A stretch of DNA of 64,000 nt from Pedobacter sp. BAL39 (GCF_000170795.1 NZ_ABCM01000002.1:423974-487973), one strand, 5' to 3'; positions 39,929-49,034 are shown, numbered from the stretch's first letter. Notes: generated by a model from the sequence alone, not told the origin. Translations and numbers: made by a program.

Positions 39929-40651
39929 ATGTCAATAACATATACAGGTAAGGCGACAAACTCAGAAATTGAGGCCAGGTTCGATCAGGATGTAGCCCGT
40001 TTTTCAAATATGGATACCGGCCAGGCAACAACCCTGGATGCTCCGTTAACAATGGAACTGTGTACATCTGCAGCACTACAAGTGACGCCAGGTGCGACAG
40101 AATTACTGGACATTGGATGTGGTGCGGGTAACTATACGCTGAAAATGCTTTCAAAAATCCCCAACCTTAATTGCACCCTGAATGATTTGAGCCTACCCAT
40201 GCTGTCAAAAGCTGAGGAGCGTGTCAGCGCACAGACCTCAGGAACGGTCAAAACTATTCAAATGGACATGAGAAATCTTGAACTTGGAAATGAGCAGTAT
40301 GATATTGTTTTGGCGGCTGCTACGCTGCACCACCTCCGTGCTGAAGAGGAATGGCGCCTAATGTTCAGCAAAATTTTTAAAGCTCTTAAACCAGGTGGTT
40401 CGTTCTGGATTTCAGACCTCATCACACATGACTCCAGTGAATTGAATATTCTTTTTGAGCAAAAATATGGCGAATATATCGAAAGCCTTGGAGGACCTGA
40501 GTATAAACAAAAAGTATTTGATTACATCTCTTATGAAGACACTCCCAGGTCTATAAACTTTCAGTTCCGGATAATGGCTGAATGTGGGTTCCGGAATCTT
40601 GAAGTACTTCATAAAAACCTTTGTTTTGCCGCATTCGGGGGAGTTAAATAA
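39929..40651 (+). CDS. Class I SAM-dependent methyltransferase
   Basis: A 240-residue methyltransferase: motif I LLDIGCGAGNYTLKML (about 61-76), LNDLS acidic loop, VLAAATLHHL and the post-motif KPGGSFWISDLI. Substrate unknown; the ubiE-like layout fits small-molecule methylation. It ends 17 bp before the convergent cupin gene. Confidence 0.82.
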   Translation: MSITYTGKATNSEIEARFDQDVARFSNMDTGQATTLDAPLTMELCTSAALQVTPGATELLDIGCGAGNYTLKMLSKIPNLNCTLNDLSLPMLSKAEERVSAQTSGTVKTIQMDMRNLELGNEQYDIVLAAATLHHLRAEEEWRLMFSKIFKALKPGGSFWISDLITHDSSELNILFEQKYGEYIESLGGPEYKQKVFDYISYEDTPRSINFQFRIMAECGFRNLEVLHKNLCFAAFGGVK

Positions 40652-40668
40652 AATTGTCTGTTACCTTG

Positions 40669-41001
40669 TTAAAGAAAATCTGCCCTATGCGGACTAAAGG
40701 TATCGATTAGTATTCCCTCTTCCAGACACACACACCCGTGAATAACATTCGGAGGTACATAATAGCCGTCACCACGACTGATTATTCTTTGTTCCGATCC
40801 GATCGTCATCTCAAATTTACCGCGCTCAACATAGGTAACCTGAACGTGGGGATGTTGATGTAAAACACCAATGGCGCCCTTTCTAAATTTTACTTTAACC
40901 AACATAATCTGGTCATCGTAGCCAAACACCTTTCTGCTGATCCCATTACCCAGATCCTCCCATTCGGATTCCTTGTCTATTTGATAAATACTGCCCTGCA
41001 T
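40669..41001 (-). CDS. KdgF-like cupin domain protein
   Basis: A 110-residue single cupin: HQHPHVQVTYVERGKFEMTI (metal His pair and Gln) and the second motif with GDGYYVPPNVIHG. The overall pattern, from SEWEDLGNGISRKV to IDTFSPHRADFL, fits KdgF, which opens unsaturated uronates released by pectin or alginate lyases. No polysaccharide lyase is adjacent, so the role here is inferred from family only. Confidence 0.75.
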   Translation of the reverse strand: MQGSIYQIDKESEWEDLGNGISRKVFGYDDQIMLVKVKFRKGAIGVLHQHPHVQVTYVERGKFEMTIGSEQRIISRGDGYYVPPNVIHGCVCLEEGILIDTFSPHRADFL

Positions 41002-41592
41002 TCTTTTAAGATTAAAAACAGGGTCAATATAGTTAAAAATAAGGACGCATAAAGACTGAAGAGCTAGGCATATAAGATTGCATCACACATCTCGTGTGTT
41101 TGTAATCATATTCTAAACCTGTGGGTGCATTGAAATGTTAAAAAATAAAGGGGATGACTCCCCTTCTATTTACAAAGTACGAGAACGTGCGGATATTTTG
41201 AAGTAATGGTATTAAAGTTAAAATCCCTAGTGCACCTCCATGCACTAGGAATCTTTTGTAGGGGGGATGAATAAAAGTAAGTAAGATCAACTATACAACA
41301 AACTCTTTTACACCAATAACAGTATATACGTGGTAAATCGACGCTTTTACGTGGCGAATGATTTATGAGAAGTCAAAATATTTTGCAATTATCCCAAAAT
41401 CAAGATAATGGCAGCGTGACCGGAAATAGACAGCACAATTATGTTACTTTATCAGCGAATTTGCTTTAACTTTATACATTCTTAACAAATTTCATGAAAT
41501 GACAAAATGTATTACGTGAATGATAGAATTAACGTGGTAGATGGTATTATCGATTGATAATTTGTCGTATTACAACTAAAAGAAGGGAGAAA
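41002..41592. promoter_or_regulatory. Long noncoding region with hairpins and ACGTGR repeats
   Basis: This gap of about 590 bp holds no convincing gene. Hairpins: 41084-41098 (CACAC/GTGTG), 41148-41165 (AAGGGGA, loop TGAC, TCCCCTT) and 41226-41249 (CCTAGTGCA, 6-nt loop, TGCACTAGG). Nearer the regulator are ACGTGG at 41328 and 41349 (21-bp period, within the similar tract TACGTGGyrAAT) and ACGTGA/ACGTGG at 41514 and 41532. LytTR proteins bind direct repeats about two turns apart, so autoregulation is plausible. Confidence 0.5.
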
Positions 41593-42339
41593 ATGGATAA
41601 GAAATTAAACTGTGTTATTATTGATGATGAGAAACACGCCGTAGAGCTTTTAGCTGAATATGTGAGTGCCATGCCCAACCTTCAACTCTTAAAATCATTT
41701 ACGAATCCTCTGCACGCACTACTTGATATCTCAGCAGCCGATCAAATCGATATCATTTTTATGGATATAGATATGCCTGGAATGTCGGGTATTGACCTTT
41801 CAATGGCCGTTCGGGACAAAACAAAGTATCTTGTAGTGACAACGGCACATGCGAAATATGCATACGATGCGTTTGGTGTTCAGGCAAACGAATACCTGCT
41901 GAAACCAATATCCATGAGCAAATTTGCTTTGATGATCAAGCGGTTACTTGGTGAAATACAGCCCAAGATAACAGAAACTACAGTAGAAGACTTTTTTTTT
42001 ATCAAAACTGATCAGGTGCAGAAGTATACAAAAATCAATATCAGGGATATTGTGATGGTGGAAGGGCTGAATAACTACGTTAAAATTCATACAACACAAG
42101 AAACTCATATTGCCTACCTGACCATGAAGGAAGTTGAAGCAAAATTAAATGGAGGACAGAGCTTCGTACGTGTTCAACGCTCATTTATCATTTCTATGAA
42201 TTTCATCACAAAAGTTGAAGGGTATACCATCTTCCTTAATAACAAAACTGAAGTACCACTCGGTGTGACCTATAAAAAGCAGTTTTTGACCTATTTAGGT
42301 GAAAAAACCATGAAGTCCAAACGAACAATGTCCGATTGA
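41593..42339 (+). CDS. LytTR-family response regulator
   Basis: A 248-residue regulator. The receiver domain (1-120) has the acidic pair DD at 11-12, phosphoacceptor Asp58 in FMDIDMPGMSG and Lys104 in YLLKPIS. The LytTR DNA-binding domain (about 145-245) has VEGLNNYVKIHT and FVRVQRSFIISMNFI. ATG 41593 is preferred over the upstream in-frame TTG-type start since it lies just behind AGAAGGGAGA. It pairs with the LytS-type kinase 242 bp downstream; the gap between them carries the small minus-strand peptide ORF. Confidence 0.9.
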   Translation: MDKKLNCVIIDDEKHAVELLAEYVSAMPNLQLLKSFTNPLHALLDISAADQIDIIFMDIDMPGMSGIDLSMAVRDKTKYLVVTTAHAKYAYDAFGVQANEYLLKPISMSKFALMIKRLLGEIQPKITETTVEDFFFIKTDQVQKYTKINIRDIVMVEGLNNYVKIHTTQETHIAYLTMKEVEAKLNGGQSFVRVQRSFIISMNFITKVEGYTIFLNNKTEVPLGVTYKKQFLTYLGEKTMKSKRTMSD

Positions 42340-42361
42340 ACTCCATGGTGAATGACTGTGG

Positions 42362-42505
42362 TTACTGAACTCTGGTCCCCGTAACAGTCGATGTTAAGGT
42401 AGTAGTAGCATTCGTCGGGTCTGACAAAAATCCTTTTGTTTTCCTTGATTTAAAAATAAACAATGTGTTTTTCTTAAGGCTGATGGTTACTGGTTGCTTT
42501 TTCAT
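42362..42505 (-). CDS. Putative RiPP precursor peptide, Thr-rich and Cys-free
   Basis: A 47-codon ORF, ATG at 42505-42503, stop at 42364-42362. Leader: MKKQPVTISLKKNTLFIFKS, resembling the Bacteroidota class I lanthipeptide leader pattern (L.L.KKTI..L). Tail from residue 29: DPTNATTTLTSTVTGTRVQ, with eight Thr and one Ser in the last 17 residues and no Cys in the peptide. A -7-like TACTTTTC lies at 42552-42545 about 40 bp upstream. It shares its strand with the LanB gene 1.15 kb upstream in transcription, and a LanB could dehydrate these Thr. No GG cleavage site is evident. Confidence 0.7.
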   Translation of the reverse strand: MKKQPVTISLKKNTLFIFKSRKTKGFLSDPTNATTTLTSTVTGTRVQ

Positions 42506-42581
42506 GTTTTTTTTCTGAAAATTAGGAACCCTCGCAACAATCCTGAAAAGTATTACATTAACAACAAGTTTAATTACACCA

Positions 42582-43667
42582 ATGAAATCGTTATTCCGTT
42601 ATTTTTTTGACTTTATCCTCCGCCATCGTATTCATTTCATTGGTTGGTTATGCTTCATTGCATATGAAGTAATTACCGTTGGACTGATACAGCGTTTTGT
42701 ATCATTTGGGCATTATGCCGCCTATTATGTATTCAACATTCTGCTCTTCTATGTCCACGCGCATATCGTGCTCCCTGCTGCCAAAATGAAAACGAAGATG
42801 GCCTTCTGGAGATTTCCATTATTTACTGTGCTGGAACTCGCAGTTTACATACCGACGCTGACATTCACTGTTCTGATGCTCAACAAATACAATATTGTAG
42901 CCATTGACCACGTGGAATGGAAAATGAACTATCTGACGAGCATCGGCTACAGAGGCATCTATTTTATCATGTTCTCTACTGGATATTTCTTCGTAATGAA
43001 TTACCTAAACCAACGAAGGTTAGCTGCAATTCTAGAAAAGCAGTCCCTCATGACGATTATTGAAAAACAGCAAATTGAGAAAGACCTGGTAACCAGTCGG
43101 CATGCCCATCTTAAGGCACAGATCAATCCTCACTTTTTATTCAATACGCTCAACTTCATCTATACGAGCACACGAAAGAAGGCTCCCGAAGCCGCTGAAG
43201 CAATCATGACCCTGTCAGACATCATGAGGTATGCAATAGATGAAATGAGCACGGACAACATGTCCGGCCTGGAAGAAGAAATTGAACATGTTGAACAATT
43301 GATCAGGCTGCATCAGATCAAGGCCGGGAATGAACTCAACATTCAGCTATCATTTGAAAATAACAGGCCTAACTACCGGATCATTCCCTTTGTACTCATC
43401 ACGCTCGTCGAAAATATATTCAAACATGGCGATCTGACAATTCAAACCGATCCAGCAACAATAGATATCTTTGCCACAAAGGGACAGATCATCATAAAGA
43501 CACAAAACAGAATTAATCTCATACGCGAACATACCAGTCATCATATCGGCCTAGACAATATTAAAAAGAGACTAGACACTGCTTACGGTGAGAAAGCCCG
43601 CATCTCTGCGGGTATAACGAATCAGCATTATGTAGTGGATCTGACTATTGAATCAGACCTGGATTAA
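42582..43667 (+). CDS. LytS-type sensor histidine kinase
   Basis: A 361-residue kinase with four hydrophobic helices in residues 15-142, a short coiled coil (about 145-170), the His_kinase block with His184 in QINPHFLFNTLNFIYT, and an ATPase domain (LVENIFKHG; GLDNIKKRL). The usual partner of a LytTR regulator, which is encoded upstream. No extracytoplasmic sensor domain is visible, so the signal is probably sensed in the membrane. Its end overlaps the LanB gene end by 15 bp, convergently. Confidence 0.9.
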   Translation: MKSLFRYFFDFILRHRIHFIGWLCFIAYEVITVGLIQRFVSFGHYAAYYVFNILLFYVHAHIVLPAAKMKTKMAFWRFPLFTVLELAVYIPTLTFTVLMLNKYNIVAIDHVEWKMNYLTSIGYRGIYFIMFSTGYFFVMNYLNQRRLAAILEKQSLMTIIEKQQIEKDLVTSRHAHLKAQINPHFLFNTLNFIYTSTRKKAPEAAEAIMTLSDIMRYAIDEMSTDNMSGLEEEIEHVEQLIRLHQIKAGNELNIQLSFENNRPNYRIIPFVLITLVENIFKHGDLTIQTDPATIDIFATKGQIIIKTQNRINLIREHTSHHIGLDNIKKRLDTAYGEKARISAGITNQHYVVDLTIESDLD

Positions 43668-46439
43668 GCGGCGGTGTCCTTCCGCCATATACTTGTATAA
43701 AAAGCTATAAATCATCAGTTCATGGGTACGTTGATGACTGGCGAAATACCTGTTAATGTGCATATGGAAAAGGGCTGAAATGACTGACCTTTTCTTCGAC
43801 ACCGACGCAGCTGCAATTACGGAACAAAATGAATCAATCACCGATGCCATAGCGGGCGAAGGAACGTCTGACATTTTTTGAAACATCAACTCCCGAAAGA
43901 ACTTCCACTCCTTATTGATTTTTTTAAATTCACTGCTGCTTAGTTTGTGTTCCTCTTCAAACGAAACCTTCACTTGTTTCACCAGTTCCAAACGTTCTTC
44001 AGTGTTCTCAATACAGCGTTCCAGCACATGGCACATCATCTGCGCACAGGATCTATATCGACGGTTAGGATCATCTTCCTGATCCAGAAGTGTCAATATA
44101 TAATCACTATCAGCCATGAAATGAGCTTCTGTCAGCTTCATTTGCTGAGTTCCGTAGCGGGCATATTCCGGCATATAGGTTTTTATCTGAAGGTCGCTAA
44201 TTCTTCCACTGTCCATGTCCGGGCCGAGCCGGTGCAGGAGATCAGAAAGATAAAGATGACTTTTGGACGGATGTTTCATTTGAACCCTCAGCCTGATGTG
44301 TGCCAAGGGATCCGTATATCGGATAAAAAACCAACACAGAAAATCCTGACCATGCACGCTGATGAATTTATTTAATACCCCGGTAAGCAAGCGGTCACAG
44401 TAGGCAGGATGGCAGTAAATCTCCAGATACAGCCAGTCTTTTCCGGGGAAAATCCTGCTTTTGGGGAGCCATATTTCCAATTGTGGATCAGGCGATACAG
44501 GTTGATATATTTGTTCATGATGACAGATGCTGAGCAGTGTCTGGGCAAGATATTCCTTCCCGGAACCGTCTTTAAAAATTTGCTGCTCTGATAATAACAC
44601 TTCCTCTACCATAATATCCTTCTCCCGGTTTAGGTAATGCCGGAGATAGCCCAGCTCCGTTGGATGGTCAAGGTCGAAAACCAGTGTCTGATCAGTCTTG
44701 CCTGTTCGAATATATCGACTGACACCAAGTAAGCTGAGTTCATCTCTTAATTGATCTTTTGAAAGTAACTGATGATTTAGGCGCCATTTAGCAGTAGATA
44801 GGATAATATTTTGATACTGCATCCTGGGATAAAAGTCTAGCCCGGGTAACAACGAGCGGAGGTCCGGAAGTAATTGAGTTTGCAGGCCCTGATGCTGCAG
44901 ATCACATAAAAATTTAAAAAGTGACAGGTCCGACCTGGAATAATTGTAGGCTGATGCCATTCTGGGCACCACTCGTTTATGGTATTTACCAGACATCAGG
45001 ATGATTTCGTCATTACGAACGGTTACCACCAGATCATTGATGGCAATTGGATGCTTGCTACAGGAATAGTTTAACACACACAATTCGTAGTCATAGATGG
45101 ATGCTCTTCTATTAATATTGTCCACTTTCTCCTCTGCCATATAACCAATATCAAAAAAAATGACCTCTGGATTTGCGGAGGCTTCTATGGCCGCCATCTG
45201 TTTACAATGCACCTTAACCTGTTCACTAGCAATACTAAACCTCCCGGCAAGCGCATTGCTGCTACTTCCACCAAGCTGTTCGATGACAATTTGATTACCC
45301 GCATAGCTGACCAACGCACTTATCGTATTGGGCAGAACAGCAGCAGGTTGCAATTGAATATCGGCATCCTGGATCATGATGGTATGATTTGCATCTTTTG
45401 AGCGCAACATTTCCTTCAATATCCAGGTAGCAAGCGGCGTCATTGTAGCGCTATTGGTGTAAACTTCCCCCACTCCTGCCAACTCGTCGACGACATCAGA
45501 TACCATAAGTCCGTCCATCGCGGCATATCCAATCCCGAATTCCGGGTCCAGAACGGTTAACAGAGGGACTTCCAGCCCATCATACCTTCGTTTAAACTCA
45601 CGTATAAACGTAGCCATGTCCTCATTGACTGCGGTTGGGGATATCCTGGATAGATGCGCTATACATTCACGTAAATGCTTTAATGGCCTGGCATCAACCC
45701 CTCCTTCTAATACATTTCGTTCAGCAATAATATACGATTTGTCAGCAAACGAAGCAGAAGGCAGTGCATTTCTTTCAAAATAATCCTCACCAATTATATT
45801 CCGATCCAGGTCGGTGAAAATAAGCTGCAGCTCCAGCAAAGCATTGATGATGCCAAGTAAAACTTCCTGCTCAACGGAATGTCTTTCTGCAAACAGCAGA
45901 ACTTCCTGATAGGTCACCTGTCTGGTACAAAAGTCAAGAAGGGCTTCAATAAATATGCTTCTTTCAATTTCAGCCAACTCAAATGACTTCTCCTGGAAGG
46001 CAATAAAACGAATCGCATCATCAGCAACATAAGTGCTGGTGTTTGCAAAATAAACGCGTTCTGTTGCATTTAAATCCTGCACCAAGTGGCTTACGTTGGA
46101 GTAGGAGGACCAATCCCGGAAACGATGTTCACACTGCCTGTTTGAGAGTGTGATGTTTTGTTGAGCTCCGGATGATAAAGACGCAACTGCAATACCAGCA
46201 AAACTACCGTATGGCGTTCCTCTAAACTTACTTCTGTTAAAGTACTTCCAAATGGTATATTGGGTTTTAAAGTCAGCCCCAGCGACCCCTTCAGCATCAA
46301 GAGAGGCGATTTGCAGGTAGAATTCCGGGGATGATTGCGAGATGGCTTCTTTCAGCGTCTCCCAGACCTGAACAAGTTGGTCAGACAGTGAAAATGCCGG
46401 GATTCTCAATAACAGGGTTTGATTAATGTCAATTTTCAT
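43653..46439 (-). CDS. Full-length lantibiotic dehydratase (LanB)
   Basis: A 928-residue LanB. The N-terminal glutamylation part shows RIP (12-14) and FRGTPYGSFAG (72-82), matching the RxTPFGxFAG signature. The C-terminal SpaB_C elimination part begins near 680 (WLYLEIYCHPAYCDRLL), with FFIRYTDPLAHIRLR and HMHINR from His892. LanB uses Glu-tRNA to glutamylate Ser/Thr of a precursor and eliminates to Dha/Dhb. Both halves are in one chain, so it is the complete type. No LanC, protease or exporter lies in the window; the likely substrate is the ORF at 42362-42505. Confidence 0.88.
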   Translation of the reverse strand: MKIDINQTLLLRIPAFSLSDQLVQVWETLKEAISQSSPEFYLQIASLDAEGVAGADFKTQYTIWKYFNRSKFRGTPYGSFAGIAVASLSSGAQQNITLSNRQCEHRFRDWSSYSNVSHLVQDLNATERVYFANTSTYVADDAIRFIAFQEKSFELAEIERSIFIEALLDFCTRQVTYQEVLLFAERHSVEQEVLLGIINALLELQLIFTDLDRNIIGEDYFERNALPSASFADKSYIIAERNVLEGGVDARPLKHLRECIAHLSRISPTAVNEDMATFIREFKRRYDGLEVPLLTVLDPEFGIGYAAMDGLMVSDVVDELAGVGEVYTNSATMTPLATWILKEMLRSKDANHTIMIQDADIQLQPAAVLPNTISALVSYAGNQIVIEQLGGSSSNALAGRFSIASEQVKVHCKQMAAIEASANPEVIFFDIGYMAEEKVDNINRRASIYDYELCVLNYSCSKHPIAINDLVVTVRNDEIILMSGKYHKRVVPRMASAYNYSRSDLSLFKFLCDLQHQGLQTQLLPDLRSLLPGLDFYPRMQYQNIILSTAKWRLNHQLLSKDQLRDELSLLGVSRYIRTGKTDQTLVFDLDHPTELGYLRHYLNREKDIMVEEVLLSEQQIFKDGSGKEYLAQTLLSICHHEQIYQPVSPDPQLEIWLPKSRIFPGKDWLYLEIYCHPAYCDRLLTGVLNKFISVHGQDFLCWFFIRYTDPLAHIRLRVQMKHPSKSHLYLSDLLHRLGPDMDSGRISDLQIKTYMPEYARYGTQQMKLTEAHFMADSDYILTLLDQEDDPNRRYRSCAQMMCHVLERCIENTEERLELVKQVKVSFEEEHKLSSSEFKKINKEWKFFRELMFQKMSDVPSPAMASVIDSFCSVIAAASVSKKRSVISALFHMHINRYFASHQRTHELMIYSFLYKYMAEGHRRLIQV

Positions 46440-46455
46440 AGCAGAGGTCCTTATA

Positions 46456-46477
46456 AAGGCCGCAGAATATCGGCCTT
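46456..46477 (-). promoter_or_regulatory. Hairpin in the LanB mRNA leader
   Basis: AAGGCCG and CGGCCTT form a perfect 7-bp stem with an 8-nt loop, 17 bp before the LanB start; an AAGGA follows on the transcribed strand between hairpin and start. It could affect ribosome access or mRNA life; no U-run follows, so it is not a terminator. Confidence 0.4.
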
Positions 46478-46671
46478 AGCCCCACAATTTCCGGACGAAA
46501 ACCTTGCGGTAAAAATCTTTTACACCAATCAAATGATATATTACACGAACGGAAATACATTTTTACAAGCTCAAAGACCTGAAACCAGCATGTGCGGCTT
46601 ACTATTGTATCGACCATCTACAAAGCTGTAAATGCGTTTGTTTATTATTGGGGTTCTTCTTAGTTTTACAT

Positions 46672-48858
46672 ATGTACCATTTAAACGACCCTCTTTTTCT
46701 GGCAATATTCAATACACCTGTTGCCCGGATAATTGTGAAAGCCGATGCCCCTGATTTTACCATTGTCATTAATAACAGCGCTCATCAGCAGATTACACAT
46801 CAACAGGATGCTGCCATTACCGGAAAACCATTATTTAATGTTTACGAGCGGCGCCAGGACCAGGGAGGAGATCTTGTTTACGATGGACTGATGCAAGCGA
46901 TAAAGGAAAAAAATGTTGTTTTTGTTCCTCCCTTCCGATATGATATAATTAATGATCACGACATAAAACAAACGATTTGGTGGCACATTGACATCACCCC
47001 TGTTCTGGGACCAGATGGCATTCCCAGCTATTTGTTAGTTACGACTAATGATGTCTCTGATCAGATTATGAATCAGAAAGCACTTAAAGATGGAAAACAA
47101 CGGGAGCAAGAATTAAATGATGAGCTTAGCGTCGCAAACATACAGCTTGCCTCAGCAAACGAGGAACTGGCTGCTACGAACGAAGAGCTTGCTGCTTCAA
47201 ATGAAGAGCTGTTGTCAGTGATTGCTGAATTAAGCCGTGCCCAAGAGGAATTAAAACAGCTTAATGATCAGCTCGAGGTTAATGTTTTAAATCGTACAAA
47301 AATGCTGGAAGTGAGTTATCGCGATCAGCAAAATCTGAATGAGGAGATTACCGCCATAAATGAAGAGCTTTCTGCCTCCAATGAAGAACTTATCGAGTCC
47401 CAAAGTAATCTGGAATCTCATATCATCAGTCTTGCTGAGAGTGAATCAAGGTTCCGTAATCTGATCAGCCAGGCCCCTGTAGGGATCTGTGTAATCAGGT
47501 CTGCCGACATGATTGTTCAGGAGGTAAACGACGGATATCTGGAGGTACTCGGCCGAACGAGGGACATGATGGAAAACCGGATGATATGGGATGTTGTACC
47601 GGAAACCGCACCTGCTTACGAGCCGATCATGAGGAATGTGATCAAGAGTGGAGTGCCATATATTGCCAAGGAACATCCGGTAAAGTTAACCAGAAACGGC
47701 ATCCAGGAAGAGGTGTATCTTGATTTTGTATATGAACCCGTGAAAAATGCAAATGGTGTAGTCATCAGCATCATGGTGGTTGCTATTGATGTAACCGACA
47801 AGGCCCGTGCCAGACAGAGCATAGCGGATGTCGAGGAACGGATTCGTCTGGCGATAGAAGCTGCCGAAATCGGTACCTTTGACTATGACATCACACTGAA
47901 GTCGATGGTAACCAACGAACGGTTAGATCAGATCTTTGGCTTTGATCATTCTGTGCCCCTGGAAACATTGATCCGTGTGGTACATAGTGATGACATGGTC
48001 AGGGTAAGAGAAGCGCACCAGGAAGCATTACTTACAGGTAATATGTTGTATGATGTGCGTCTGATCCATAAAGATGGATCCACCCATTGGATTCGTCTCC
48101 AGGGTAAACTTTACAAGGACATCAATTCGACTCCTTTCCGAATATTAGGTACCATTCTGGACATCACAGAATTTAAACGATTGCAGCAACAGAAGGATGA
48201 TTTTATTTCCATTGCAAGTCACGAATTGAAGACACCGATAACCAGTCTTAAGGCCTCACTTCAACTGATGGAACGCTTGAAGGACAAGCCCAATCCTGAA
48301 CTTTTCCCACGCCTGCTTGATCAGTCGAGCAAAAGCATGACAAAAATCACAGAGCTTGTCGATGACCTGCTCAATGTGAGCCGCATGAACGAGGGGAAAA
48401 TACAACTGAACAAAAGCCATTTCAAAGTCTCAGAAATGCTGAATGAGAGCTGCAACCACGTTCGTGTTGCTGGAGTACATGAACTGATATTCAAAGGGGA
48501 TAAAGACCTGACAATTTTTGCGGACGAGCACCGCATCGATCAGGTCGTTGTTAACCTGGTCAATAATGCAGTAAAATATGCGCCGGACTCTAAGAAAATT
48601 TATCTCCACGCCCAAAAAGTAATGGGTTTCATCAGGATCGCTGTACAAGACCAGGGACCAGGCGTTTCGCCAGATAAGATCCCCTATTTGTTCGACCGTT
48701 ATTACAGAGCCGATGATTCTGGATTTCAGGTTTCCGGCCTTGGACTTGGCCTTTACATCAGTGCGGAAATTATTCAAAGACATGGTGGAGAGATTGGCGT
48801 TGAAAGCGATCTTGGAAATGGCAGCACTTTTTGGTTTACACTCCCTTCAGAGCCCTAA
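46672..48858 (+). CDS. PAS-rich hybridless sensor histidine kinase
   Basis: A 728-residue soluble kinase from ATG 46672 (MYHLNDPLFLAIFNTPVARI). A PAS-like domain (about 10-135) leads into a long coiled coil (about 145-265) with repeats ANEELAATNEELAASNEEL, then PAS domains (about 270-390, 405-515), HisKA with the His in ASHELKTPI (about 526) and a HATPase (NNAVKYAPDSKK; DQGPGVSP; GLGLGLYIS). No receiver or partner regulator is adjacent. Divergent from LanB (232 bp between starts), so the two may share control. Confidence 0.88.
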   Translation: MYHLNDPLFLAIFNTPVARIIVKADAPDFTIVINNSAHQQITHQQDAAITGKPLFNVYERRQDQGGDLVYDGLMQAIKEKNVVFVPPFRYDIINDHDIKQTIWWHIDITPVLGPDGIPSYLLVTTNDVSDQIMNQKALKDGKQREQELNDELSVANIQLASANEELAATNEELAASNEELLSVIAELSRAQEELKQLNDQLEVNVLNRTKMLEVSYRDQQNLNEEITAINEELSASNEELIESQSNLESHIISLAESESRFRNLISQAPVGICVIRSADMIVQEVNDGYLEVLGRTRDMMENRMIWDVVPETAPAYEPIMRNVIKSGVPYIAKEHPVKLTRNGIQEEVYLDFVYEPVKNANGVVISIMVVAIDVTDKARARQSIADVEERIRLAIEAAEIGTFDYDITLKSMVTNERLDQIFGFDHSVPLETLIRVVHSDDMVRVREAHQEALLTGNMLYDVRLIHKDGSTHWIRLQGKLYKDINSTPFRILGTILDITEFKRLQQQKDDFISIASHELKTPITSLKASLQLMERLKDKPNPELFPRLLDQSSKSMTKITELVDDLLNVSRMNEGKIQLNKSHFKVSEMLNESCNHVRVAGVHELIFKGDKDLTIFADEHRIDQVVVNLVNNAVKYAPDSKKIYLHAQKVMGFIRIAVQDQGPGVSPDKIPYLFDRYYRADDSGFQVSGLGLGLYISAEIIQRHGGEIGVESDLGNGSTFWFTLPSEP

Positions 48859-48936
48859 CCAACTCGCTCAAATACAGCTTCAACACATGGATAAAAAATA
48901 TTTTAAATAAAGTATACTAAATTAGTAGACATTATA

Positions 48937-49034
48937 TATATTTGTCCAAGGCTTACTCATTGCCTTCATATTTGGTTAGCTCGTTAGAGTTTTGTTCAAA
49001 ATATTAGCCAGGTTGGATGACCTGGCTAATTTTG
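48937..49034 (+). ncRNA. Possible short transcript or leader ending in a hairpin
   Basis: A -7-like TATATTTG at 48937-48944 is followed, 60 bp on, by the hairpin 49004-49029 (TTAGCCAGG, 8-nt loop, CCTGGCTAA) and TTTTG. This could be a small RNA or the attenuated leader of the gene at 49096. No clear -33 element is seen; support is weak. Confidence 0.25.

Noticed and set aside
41135..41206. 23-codon plus-strand ORF in the noncoding gap
   Set aside because: Charged random-looking peptide overlapping a hairpin; no precursor features.
46429..46617. 62-codon Cys-bearing minus-strand frame before LanB, considered as a second precursor
   Set aside because: No lanthipeptide-like leader, and it overlaps the LanB start in another frame; composition is not core-like.
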